Positions 1-8,500 of a stretch of DNA of 64,000 bases are shown here, piece by piece. The stretch's first letter is position 1; the number at the start of each line of letters is the position of its first letter. The stretch comes from Burkholderiales bacterium. Lineage in GTDB: Bacteria > Pseudomonadota > Gammaproteobacteria > Burkholderiales > Burkholderiaceae_F. The DNA lies in the NCBI GenBank assembly GCA_020355165.1, contig CP070661.1:3040601-3104600 (forward strand), written 5' to 3'. The position numbers and the translations under genes are program-made. The notes under the pieces were generated by a model, which was given only the letters and a program-made list of their open reading frames with translations, had not been told where the DNA came from and did not search any database.

Positions 1-1045
1 GGCCGAGCACCTCGCGCGTGGTGACCAGGAAGCAGGACTGGCTGGCCGCGTCGAGCCAGCGGCCGAGCGTTTCCTCGGCGTGGCGCACCACCTGCTCGAA
101 GTTGTCGAGGATCACCAGGCACTCGCCGCGGCCGGCGATCGCCGCGCCGAGGCGGGCGATCGCGTCGCCCTTCTCCAGCGGCACGTCGAGCCCGTGCGCC
201 ACCGCGCTGGTGATGCCGTCGAGGCTGCGCGCCTGCGACAGGTCGCAGAACCAGACGCCGCCCGGAAAGTCGCCGAGCCAGGTCCAGCCGAAGCGCGTCG
301 CCAGCCGCGTCTTGCCGCTGCCGCCCATGCCGAGGACGGTCACCAGCCGCGCGCCTTCCTCGAAGCGACGGGCGAGCTCGAGCAGCGGCTCGTGGCGGCC
401 GACGAAGGCGTCGCGCTCGGCCGGCAGGTTGTGCCGGACCTCGCGCACCGGCAGCCAGAGGTCGCGCTGCTGCACGACCCGGTAGGCCTTGGCGCCGTCC
501 GGCGGCGGCGTGAACGGCGCCTCGTCGTCGCCGGCCTCGAACAGCTCCACCGGCTCGGCCATGCCCTTCAGCCGCCAGAAGCCGTGCGACTGCAGGCGCA
601 GGTCCGTCTCGCCCAGCGCCTGCCGCGCCGACGCCGTCAGCAGCGTCTGCCCGCCCAGCGCGATCGCCATCACGCGGGCGGCGATCGGCTTGGCCAGGCC
701 CTCGACCTCGAGCGGCTTGGCGCCCAGCGCGACGTCATCGGCGCTGTTGCGGCGAAGAATGACGGGACCGACGTGCAGGCCGGCGCGCGCGCGCAGCGGC
801 ACGTCGAGCCCGGCCAGCGCACGGTGGTAGGCGAGCGCGTAGCCGAGCGCGTCGGCCGCCTGATCGAACAGCAGCAGGAAGCCGTCGGTGCGGTCGATCT
901 CCAGGCCGCGCCACTCGTGCAGCAGGTCGCGCGCGGCGCGGTCGTGCGCCGTCCACAGCGCCGCGGCCGCTTCGTCGCCGAGCCGCTCGAGCAGCTGCGT
1001 GCTGTCGACGACGTCGGTGACCAGCAGGGCCCGCGTTTCGCTCAC
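1..1045 (-). CDS. Cyclase-homology domain fused to STAND/NB-ARC ATPase (partial)
   Basis: The protein starts at a GTG 8 bases after the stop of the upstream permease gene and runs off the left edge, so about 348 residues are visible. The N-terminal 180 residues resemble a class III nucleotidyl cyclase: VTDVVDST near residue 9 corresponds to the first metal Asp, TDGFLLLF to the second, and RLKGMAEPVELFE closes the domain. A P-loop (GMGGSGKTRLA) near residue 262 and a Walker B-like strand (CLVILDNFEQV) near residue 320 mark a STAND-type ATPase, which in such proteins usually precedes TPR-like repeats. The usual VNxAAR segment of active cyclases reads KPIAARV here, so the transition-state Asn seems lost and cyclase activity is doubtful. 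A signalling role is inferred. It may be co-transcribed with the exporter genes upstream. Confidence 0.75.
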   Translation of the reverse strand, partial: MSETRALLVTDVVDSTQLLERLGDEAAAALWTAHDRAARDLLHEWRGLEIDRTDGFLLLFDQAADALGYALAYHRALAGLDVPLRARAGLHVGPVILRRNSADDVALGAKPLEVEGLAKPIAARVMAIALGGQTLLTASARQALGETDLRLQSHGFWRLKGMAEPVELFEAGDDEAPFTPPPDGAKAYRVVQQRDLWLPVREVRHNLPAERDAFVGRHEPLLELARRFEEGARLVTVLGMGGSGKTRLATRFGWTWLGDFPGGVWFCDLSQARSLDGITSAVAHGLDVPLEKGDAIARLGAAIAGRGECLVILDNFEQVVRHAEETLGRWLDAASQSCFLVTTREVLG

Positions 1046-1053
1046 CGTCCCGC

Positions 1054-2256
1054 CTACTCCGCCCGCAGCGCCTCGACCGGGTCGAGCCGCGAGGCGCGCA
1101 GCGCCGGAGCCACGCCGGCGACCAGGCCGATCAGCCCGCTGACCGCGACCGCCAGCGCCGCGTAGAGGAACGGCGTCTGCACCGGCAGCGCCGGCACGGC
1201 GATGCGCAGCAGCTGCGCCAGGCCGAGGCCGATAACGAGCCCCATCAGGCCGCCGAGCACCGCCAGCACCACCGCCTCGCCGAGGAACAGGCCGAGGATG
1301 GTGCGCCGCTCGCTGCCCAGCGCCACCATCAGCCCGACCTCGTTGGTGCGCTCGGCCACCGCGATGGTCATGATGGTGACGATGCCGACCGAGCCGACCA
1401 GCAGCGAGATGCTGCCCAGCGCCGCCACCGCCATCGTCAGGATGTCGAGGATGTTCGACAGCGTCTTGAGCATCTCCTCCTGCGTGGTGATGGTGAAGTC
1501 CTCGCGGCCGTGGCGCGCGCTCAGCAGCTTCGTGGTGGCCTCGACCACCGGCGCCACCGCGGCGCCTTCCCGGTAGGACAGGTGGATCTCGGTCAGGCCG
1601 TCGCGGTTGAACAGCTCGAGGGCGCGCGCCGCCGGGATGAAGGCGGTGTCGTCCAGGTCGATGCCGATGAACTGTCCCTTCGACTCGAGCACGCCGACCA
1701 CCCGGAACTGCAGCCCGCCGATGCGCAGCTTGGCGCCGAGCGCGTTCTCCGCGCCGAACAGCTCGCGCTTCAGCGTCGTGCCCAGCACCACCAGGGCGCG
1801 CGCCTGCGCCGGCTCCTCCGGCGGCAGGAACTGGCCGACGCGTACCTTCATGTTGAACACGTGGGTGGCGGCGCTGCTGACGCCGTAGACGGTGGTGCGC
1901 CGCGTGCGGCCGCCGAAGGCGACCTCGGCGTTGCCCCACGAGGTCGGCACCGAACCGACGACGTTGGGGATCCGCTCGAGGGCGACTGCGTCCTCGATGG
2001 TCAGCGGCCGCACCGAGGTCGGCAGTCCTGTCGGCGGCCCGCCGCCGACCTTGACCTTGCCCGGCGCGATGCCGATCACGTTGGTGCCGAACTGCGAGAA
2101 CTCGCTCAGCATGTAGCGGTGGATGCCCTCGCCGATCGAGGTGAGCAGGATCACCGCGGCGATGCCCACCGCGATGCCGGACAGCGTCAGGAAGCTGCGC
2201 AGCCGGTGCGCGGTGATGGCGCGCAGCGCGAGGAAGACGGAGTCGCGGACGATCAT
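1054..2256 (-). CDS. MacB/FtsX-type ABC transporter permease
   Basis: This 400-residue membrane protein has the layout of MacB-type permeases: a first membrane helix near residues 17-40 (SFLTLSGIAVGIAAVILLTS), a large periplasmic MacB_PCD domain to about residue 270, then three helices of the FtsX domain. The C-terminal end (GVAPALRASRLDPVEALRAE) is the classic ending of the family. Its ATG overlaps the stop of the paralogous permease upstream by 4 bases, so the two are probably translated together and form a heterodimer. It would work with the neighbouring ATPase and MacA-like adaptor to export an unknown substrate, perhaps a peptide, lipid or antimicrobial, through the periplasm. Confidence 0.9.
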   Translation of the reverse strand: MIVRDSVFLALRAITAHRLRSFLTLSGIAVGIAAVILLTSIGEGIHRYMLSEFSQFGTNVIGIAPGKVKVGGGPPTGLPTSVRPLTIEDAVALERIPNVVGSVPTSWGNAEVAFGGRTRRTTVYGVSSAATHVFNMKVRVGQFLPPEEPAQARALVVLGTTLKRELFGAENALGAKLRIGGLQFRVVGVLESKGQFIGIDLDDTAFIPAARALELFNRDGLTEIHLSYREGAAVAPVVEATTKLLSARHGREDFTITTQEEMLKTLSNILDILTMAVAALGSISLLVGSVGIVTIMTIAVAERTNEVGLMVALGSERRTILGLFLGEAVVLAVLGGLMGLVIGLGLAQLLRIAVPALPVQTPFLYAALAVAVSGLIGLVAGVAPALRASRLDPVEALRAE

Positions 2257-3461
2257 CGGCGCGCCAGGGCCAGCACCGGGTCGAGCGCCGCCGCGCGGCG
2301 GGCCGGCATGACGCCGAACAGCACGCCGGTGACCAGCGCCGTGCCCAGCGCCGCCAGCACCGCCCAGTCGGGCGGATAGGCCGGCAGCGTCGGGTACAGA
2401 TAGCGGATCACCCAGGCGCCGACGTGGCCGAGCGCGAAGCCGCCCAGCGCGCCGGCCATCGACAGCAGCCCGGCCTCGACCAGGAACAGCCGTCGGATCG
2501 TGGCGCCGCTGCCGCCGAGCGCCTTCATCAGGCCGATCTCGGCGCGCCGCTGCGTGACCGACACCAGCATCACGTTCATCACCAGGATGCCGGCCACGGC
2601 GAGGCTGATCGCGGCGATGCCGGCGACGCCGAGGGTCAGCGTGCCGAGCAGGCGGTCGAAGGTGGCGAGCACGGCGTCCTGCGTGATCACCGTGACGTCC
2701 TCCTCGCCGCCGTGGCGCTCCTTGAGGATCGCCGTGGTCTGCCGCTTGGCGGCCTCGATCGCCGAGCGGCCGCGCGCCTCGACCAGGATGCGGAACAGGG
2801 TGTTGGTGTTGAACATCTGCTGGGCCAGCGCCGCCGGCACGATCGCCAGCTCGTCGGTGTTCATGCCCAGGCCGCTGCCGCTGGCGGCCAGCACGCCGAT
2901 GACGCGGAAGCGCCGCTCGCCGATGCGCACGAACTGCCCGAGCGACGGCTCGGCGCCGAACAGCTCGGCGCGCAGCTTGGCGCCGATCACCATCACCGGC
3001 GAGCCGCGGTCCCAGTCCTCCACCGGCAGGAAGCGCCCCTGCCCCAGCGTGAAGCGGCGGATGTGCAGGAACTCGGCCGTCGTGCCGACCACCAGCGTGT
3101 CGCGCAGCCGGCTGCCGACGCTCATCTCGGAAGTGCCGACCACCACCGGCGCCACGCGCAGCGCGCTCGGCGCGCGGGCCACGGCGAGCGCGTCGTCGAT
3201 CGTCAGGTCGCGCGGCGTGCTGGTGATGGCGCTGGCCGGGTTGACGCCGCCGGTGGCGGTGCGGCCCGGCAGCACGATCACCAGGTTGGAGCCGAGCGAG
3301 GTGAACTCGCGCACCACGTAGCGGCGCGCGCCGTCGCCGAGCGCCGTGAGCACCACCACCGCGGCCACGCCGATGGCCATCGCCAGCGTCAGCAGGAAGG
3401 TGCGCAGCGGGTTGCCGGAGGCGGCGCCGAACGCCGAGGCGAAGACGTCGCCGGTGCGCAT
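2253..3461 (-). CDS. MacB/FtsX-type ABC transporter permease
   Basis: This 402-residue paralogue of the next gene has the same architecture: one N-terminal helix (residues about 20-45), a periplasmic MacB_PCD domain, and three C-terminal helices ending in the family signature MPARRAAALDPVLALARR. The ATG shares one base with the ATPase stop codon upstream (TGATG), a common sign of translational coupling. Two separate permeases plus a separate ATPase replace the single fused MacB polypeptide. Two similar but distinct permeases suggest a heterodimeric translocator. The substrate cannot be read from the sequence. Confidence 0.9.
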   Translation of the reverse strand: MRTGDVFASAFGAASGNPLRTFLLTLAMAIGVAAVVVLTALGDGARRYVVREFTSLGSNLVIVLPGRTATGGVNPASAITSTPRDLTIDDALAVARAPSALRVAPVVVGTSEMSVGSRLRDTLVVGTTAEFLHIRRFTLGQGRFLPVEDWDRGSPVMVIGAKLRAELFGAEPSLGQFVRIGERRFRVIGVLAASGSGLGMNTDELAIVPAALAQQMFNTNTLFRILVEARGRSAIEAAKRQTTAILKERHGGEEDVTVITQDAVLATFDRLLGTLTLGVAGIAAISLAVAGILVMNVMLVSVTQRRAEIGLMKALGGSGATIRRLFLVEAGLLSMAGALGGFALGHVGAWVIRYLYPTLPAYPPDWAVLAALGTALVTGVLFGVMPARRAAALDPVLALARR

Positions 3462-4183
3462 CAGCGCCCCTGCCCGCTGCCGCGGCCCGAGTCGCGCCTG
3501 ATCGCGCCGTCCTCCATGTACAGGCGACGGTGCGCGCGGTCGCCGAGGGACTGGTCGTGGGTGACCATGATCAGCGTCACCCCGTCCTCGTGCAGGTCCT
3601 CGAGCAGGCGGATCACCTCCTCGCCGGTGGCGCGATCGAGGTTGCCGGTCGGCTCGTCGGCCAGCAGCATCGCCGGCTGCATCACGGTGGCGCGGGCGAT
3701 CGCCACCCGCTGCCGCTGGCCGCCGGACAGTTCGTCGGGCCTGTGCCGGGCGCGGTCGGCGAGGCCGAAGTCGGCCAGCGCCTTCTCGACCCGCGGCGCC
3801 CGCTGCGAGGCCGGGATGCCGGCGAGCATCATCGGCAGCGCGATGTTCTCGGCGGCGGTCAGCCGCGGCACCAGGTGGAAGCTCTGGAAGACGAAGCCGA
3901 TGCGCTGGCTGCGCACGCGCGCCTGCTCGGCCGGCGACAGCGTGGTGACGTCGCGTCCCTCGAGCAGGTAATGGCCCGCGGTGGGCGAGTCGAGCAGGCC
4001 GAGCACGTTCAGCAGCGTCGACTTGCCCGAGCCCGACGGCCCCATCACCGACAGGTACTCGCCGGCGTCGATCGCCAGCTCGATGCCGGCCAGCGCGTGC
4101 ACGACGCTGTCGCCGAGGTGGAACACCCGCTCGATGCCCGCCAGCTCGATCTGCGGGCTGCCCGCGCCGCTCGCCGCCGTCAC
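3461..4183 (-). CDS. MacB/LolD-type ABC transporter ATP-binding protein
   Basis: This 240-residue ATPase has all core motifs: Walker A GPSGSGKST near residue 48, the Q-loop FVFQSFHLVPRLTAAENI, signature LSGGQRQRVAIARA, Walker B MLLADEPTGNLD, and the switch His in MVTHDQ. ADEPTGNLD is typical of the MacB/LolD/FtsE group. The start chosen is a GTG whose last two bases overlap the TGA of the adaptor gene (GTGA). An ATG-started reading further upstream would run through the adaptor gene in another frame and is rejected. It would energise the two permeases encoded downstream. Confidence 0.92.
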   Translation of the reverse strand: MTAASGAGSPQIELAGIERVFHLGDSVVHALAGIELAIDAGEYLSVMGPSGSGKSTLLNVLGLLDSPTAGHYLLEGRDVTTLSPAEQARVRSQRIGFVFQSFHLVPRLTAAENIALPMMLAGIPASQRAPRVEKALADFGLADRARHRPDELSGGQRQRVAIARATVMQPAMLLADEPTGNLDRATGEEVIRLLEDLHEDGVTLIMVTHDQSLGDRAHRRLYMEDGAIRRDSGRGSGQGR

Positions 4184-5349
4184 TTGCCCGTGCCGGTGCC
4201 GTCTTCGACCGCCACCGCGCCCGCCTTCACGCCCTCGCGCTCGAGCGAGGTGACGATCCGGTCGCCGGCGGCCAGGCCGTCGACGATCTCCGTGTACTCC
4301 CAGTTGGCCACGCCGCTCCTGACCTTGCGCTCGGCGAGCTTGCCCTGCTCGAGCAGCAGCACGCGGCCGCCCTCGAGCAGCGCCGAGGTCGGCACGCGCA
4401 GCACGTCCTGGCGCACGTCGAGGATGATCTCGACGTCGGCGCTGTAGCCGACCAGCAGGCGGCCGGCCGAGGCCGGGTCGTCGAAGGTCGCCTCGATGTC
4501 GACCGTGCGCGCCTGCTTCTCCACCGCGGTCACGTACGGCGCGACGCGCTTGACCTTGCCGGGGAACGACCTCTTCGGCAGCGCGTCGAGCGTGATGCGC
4601 ACCGGCTGGCCGATCCGGATCTTCGGCGCGTCGACCTCGTCCATCGGCGCCTCGACGTACAGGCACGAGTCGTCGATCAGGTCGATCGCCGGCGGCGTGG
4701 CCACCCCCGGCGGCGACGGCGTCGAGTACTCGCCGACCTCGCCGACGATCTTGGCCACCGTGCCGTCGAACGGCGCGATCAGCACGGTGCGCCCGCGCGC
4801 CACGCGGGCCACCTCGACCCGCGCCTGCGCCTGCGCCACGTCGGTCTTGGCGGTCGTGCAGGCGGCGCTGCGCGCGTCGGCCTCGACCCGCGCCGTGTCG
4901 TAGGCGCTCTCGGAGATGAAGCCCTGCCTGAACAGGTCGCGCCGCCGCTCGGCCTCGCGCACGGCGTTCTCGGCCACCGTGCAGGCCTCGATCACGCGCT
5001 TGCGGGCGGTCTCCAGCGCCGCCTGCGTCAGCCGCTGCTCGGCCTGCTGGTCGTCGTTCCACAGCTGCATCAGCAGCTGGCCTTTCCTGACCTTGTCGCC
5101 CTCCTTGACCGCCAGCACCTCGATGCGGCCGCCGGCGATCGTCGACAGCTTGGTGCGCTGGCAGGCCTCGACCGTGCCGGCGCGGGTGTTGGAGATGGTC
5201 GACTCGACCGTGCCACGGCCGACTTCGGTCAGCACCACCTTCACCGGCTTCGGCCGGCCGAGCCACCAGACCAGCGCGGCCAGCGCGGCGACGATGACGA
5301 CGCCGATCAGCACGCGGCGCGGCCACGGATTGGCGGACGGGTTCTTCAT
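4180..5349 (-). CDS. MacA-like periplasmic adaptor (HlyD/RND membrane fusion protein)
   Basis: This 389-residue protein begins with an N-terminal membrane anchor (VLIGVVIVAALAALVWWLG, residues about 13-31), followed by a split biotinyl-lipoyl domain, a helical hairpin (about 100-180, rich in Arg, Glu, Ala and Gln) and beta-barrel and membrane-proximal domains with IAPFDGTVAKI and TVDIEATFDDP segments. That order is typical of MacA-type adaptors linking an inner-membrane ABC pump to a TolC-like channel. ATG at 5349 was chosen because the membrane anchor follows directly. An in-frame start 120 bases upstream would add a poor, Arg-rich leader. It heads the exporter operon. No outer-membrane channel gene is visible in this window. 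Confidence 0.9.
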   Translation of the reverse strand: MKNPSANPWPRRVLIGVVIVAALAALVWWLGRPKPVKVVLTEVGRGTVESTISNTRAGTVEACQRTKLSTIAGGRIEVLAVKEGDKVRKGQLLMQLWNDDQQAEQRLTQAALETARKRVIEACTVAENAVREAERRRDLFRQGFISESAYDTARVEADARSAACTTAKTDVAQAQARVEVARVARGRTVLIAPFDGTVAKIVGEVGEYSTPSPPGVATPPAIDLIDDSCLYVEAPMDEVDAPKIRIGQPVRITLDALPKRSFPGKVKRVAPYVTAVEKQARTVDIEATFDDPASAGRLLVGYSADVEIILDVRQDVLRVPTSALLEGGRVLLLEQGKLAERKVRSGVANWEYTEIVDGLAAGDRIVTSLEREGVKAGAVAVEDGTGTGK

Positions 5350-5586
5350 TGTTGTCGACAGGATCCGCGACGGGCAGACGCGCATCGGTTTAGCACAAAC
5401 CGCGCCGCCACGGCCTGATGAGACCAGCCGCCGGCCGATTCGTGCCCGATCGCCGCTGACCGGGATCAAAGACCGGCCGCTGCAACGGCGCGCGCGGCGC
5501 CGCCGCAGCCGCGGCAGGGGGCTGCGGCGACTCGCCTAGACTACGCGGTTGGCCGTGCGACCCTGGCCCGCGCCGCTTTCTCACCG

Positions 5587-8500
5587 ATGCCCGACGACCC
5601 GAACCGCTCCGACGCCACGCGCGCCATCCGCATCCGCGGCGCGCGGCAGAACAACCTGAAGAACCTCGACCTCGACCTGCCGACCGGCGAGCTGATCGTC
5701 GTCACCGGCGTCTCCGGTTCGGGCAAGAGTTCGCTGGTCTTCGACACGCTGTACGCCGAGGGGCAGCGGCGCTACGTCGAGACCTTCTCGCCGTACGCGC
5801 GGCAGTTCCTCGACCGCATGGACCGGCCGCAGGTCGACCGCATCGAGGGCGTGCCGCCGGCGATCGCCATCGACCAGACCAACCCGGTGCGCACGTCGCG
5901 CTCGACGGTCGGCACGATGACCGAGCTGAACGACCACCTCAAGCTGCTCTACGCGCGCGCCGGCACCCTGTTCTGCCGCGGCTGCGGCAGGCCCGTGCGG
6001 CGCGACACGCCGGGCAGCATCTTCGAGGCGCTGAGCGGGCGCTGCACCGCCGCCGGCGACCCGCGCGTCGTACTGACCTTCCCGGTGCACGTGCCGGCCA
6101 ACTTCAGCGAGGAGGAGATCCGCGCCCACCTGCAGGCGCAGGGCTACACGCGGCTGTTCGGCCAGCGCGCCGCCTCGCCTGCTTCGCCGCCGGCGGAGGC
6201 CGGGCCGGCCGGCAAGAAGCGCGGGCCGAAGAAGGACGCCCACTCCGAGCTGGTCCTCGACGTGATCCAGGACCGGCTGCGGCTCGGCAGCGCCGAGCGG
6301 CAGCGGGTGATGGAGGCGCTCGAATCGGCGCTGCGCTTCGGCGGCGGGCGGGTCGATGCGCAGGTGCTCGACGACGACGGCTCGCTGAGTGCGACGTGGA
6401 AGTTCTCCGACGACCTGCACTGCGCCGACTGCGACATCCACTACGCCGATCCCAATCCCAGCACCTTCTCGTTCAACTCGCCGCTCGGCGCCTGCGAGAC
6501 CTGCCGCGGCTTCGGCCGCGTGATCGGCGTCGACTACGGGCTGGTGATCCCCGACCCGAGGAAGACGCTGCGCGAGGGCGCCGTCAAGCCGTGGCAGACG
6601 AAGAGCTTCGCCGACTGCCAGCGCGACCTGGCCAGGCTGGCGCCGAAGTTCGGCGTGCCGCTGGACACGCCGTGGAACCTGCTTGCCGAGGCGCACAAGC
6701 AGTGGGTGATGGACGGCGAACCGGGTTTCTCCGGCAAGTGGCAGACGCAGTGGTACGGCATCAAGCGCTTCTTCGCCTGGCTGGAGAGCAAGGCCTACAA
6801 GATGCACGTGCGGGTGCTGCTGTCGCGCTACCGCGCCTACACGCCGTGCGCGGCCTGCGGCGGCGCGCGGCTGAAGGCGGATGCGTTGCTGTGGCGGGTC
6901 GGCGCGAAGGGCGATGCCGATGCGGCGCTTCAGCCCCATCCCCACCCTGGCCCTCCCCTTGAAGGGGAGGGAAGACAACCCCCTCTTCACGACTCTCATT
7001 TCGAGGGGGCGGGAACACAACGCCGCCTGCACGACTCGCACCTCGACGGAGAGGAAGAACACGTCCCCGTTCATGACACCTCCCGCGAGGGGGCGGGAAA
7101 GCACGTCCCCATTGATGACACCTCCCTCAAGGAGACGGGAAAGCACCTCCCCGTTCATGACGCCTCCATCGAGGAGGCGGCAAAACACCTCCCCCTTCAA
7201 GGGGGAGGCCGGGAGGGGGATGGGGTCCCCGGCACCTATCGCCGCTACAAGCCGATCGGCGCGGCGTGGAGCGACGCGCTGCTCGAGCGGCTCCCGGGCC
7301 TGTCGATCCACGACGTCATGCTGCTGCCGCTCGAGCGCGTGCGGCGCTTCTTCGATGCGTTGCGGTTCACCGGCGTGCTCGACGAGGCGACCGAACTGCT
7401 GCTGGAGGAAGTGCGGGCGCGGCTGCGTTTCCTGTGCGACGTCGGGCTGGGCTACCTGACGCTCGACCGGCAGAGCCGCACGCTGTCCGGCGGCGAGGTG
7501 CAGCGGATCAACCTGACCACCGCCCTCGGCACCTCGCTGGTCAACACGCTGTTCGTGCTCGACGAGCCGTCGATCGGCCTGCACCCGCGCGACATGCACC
7601 GGGTGATCGAGGTGATGCACCGGCTGCGCAGCGCCGGCAACTCGCTGGTGGTGGTCGAGCACGACCCGCAGGTGATGCTGGCGGCCGACCGGATGATCGA
7701 CATGGGCCCGGGGCCCGGCGAGCGCGGCGGCCGCATCGTCTTCAACGGCACGCCGGCCGGGATCCAGGCGGCCGACACGCTGACCGGCCTGTACCTGTCG
7801 GGCCGCCGGCAGGTCGAGCTGCCGCTGCTCACCACCGGCGGCTACGCGACGCGCAACGTGCGGCCGAACACGCCGCGGCTGGTGCTCGAGGGCGCGCGGC
7901 AGCACAACCTGAAGAACGTCTCGGTCGAGCTGCCGCTCAATCACCTGGTGGCGATCACCGGCGTGTCGGGCTCGGGCAAGAGCACGCTGGTGCAGGACGT
8001 GCTGTTTCCGGCGCTGGCCAAGGCCAAGGGCAAGTCGACCGAGTCGCCGGGCGAGCACGACCGCCTGCTCGGCGACGACTGGATCGCCGAGGTGGCGATG
8101 GTCGACCAGTCGCCGATCGGCAAGACCACGCGCTCCAACCCGGCCAGCTACGTCGGCGCCTGGGACGCGATCCGCCAGCTCTTCGCCAGGGCGCCGCTGG
8201 CGCAGGACCGCGGCTACAGCGCCGGTCACTTCAGCTTCAACGCCGGCGACGGCCGCTGCCCGACCTGCGGCGGCAACGGCTTCGAGCACGTCGAGATGCA
8301 GTTCCTGTCCGACGTCTACCTGCGCTGCCCCGACTGTGACGGCAAGCGCTTCCGGCCGGAGGTGCTCGAAGTGACGGTCGAGCGCGGCGGGCTTCGGCTC
8401 TCGGTTGCCGACGTGCTCGACCTCACCGTCAGCGAGGCGGTGCAGTACTTCGGCAACCAGCCGGAGGTGATCCGCGGCCTGCAGCCGCTGGCCGAGGTGG

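Noticed and set aside
3461-5326. Single long reading joining the adaptor region to the ABC ATPase
   Set aside because: The first two-thirds lies out of frame with the well-supported MacA-like adaptor. The ATPase has its own GTG start overlapping the adaptor stop.
6958-7209. CRISPR-like array
   Set aside because: The 42-bp units are contiguous with no unique spacers, they diverge from each other, and there are no cas genes. It is a tandem repeat inside a coding sequence.
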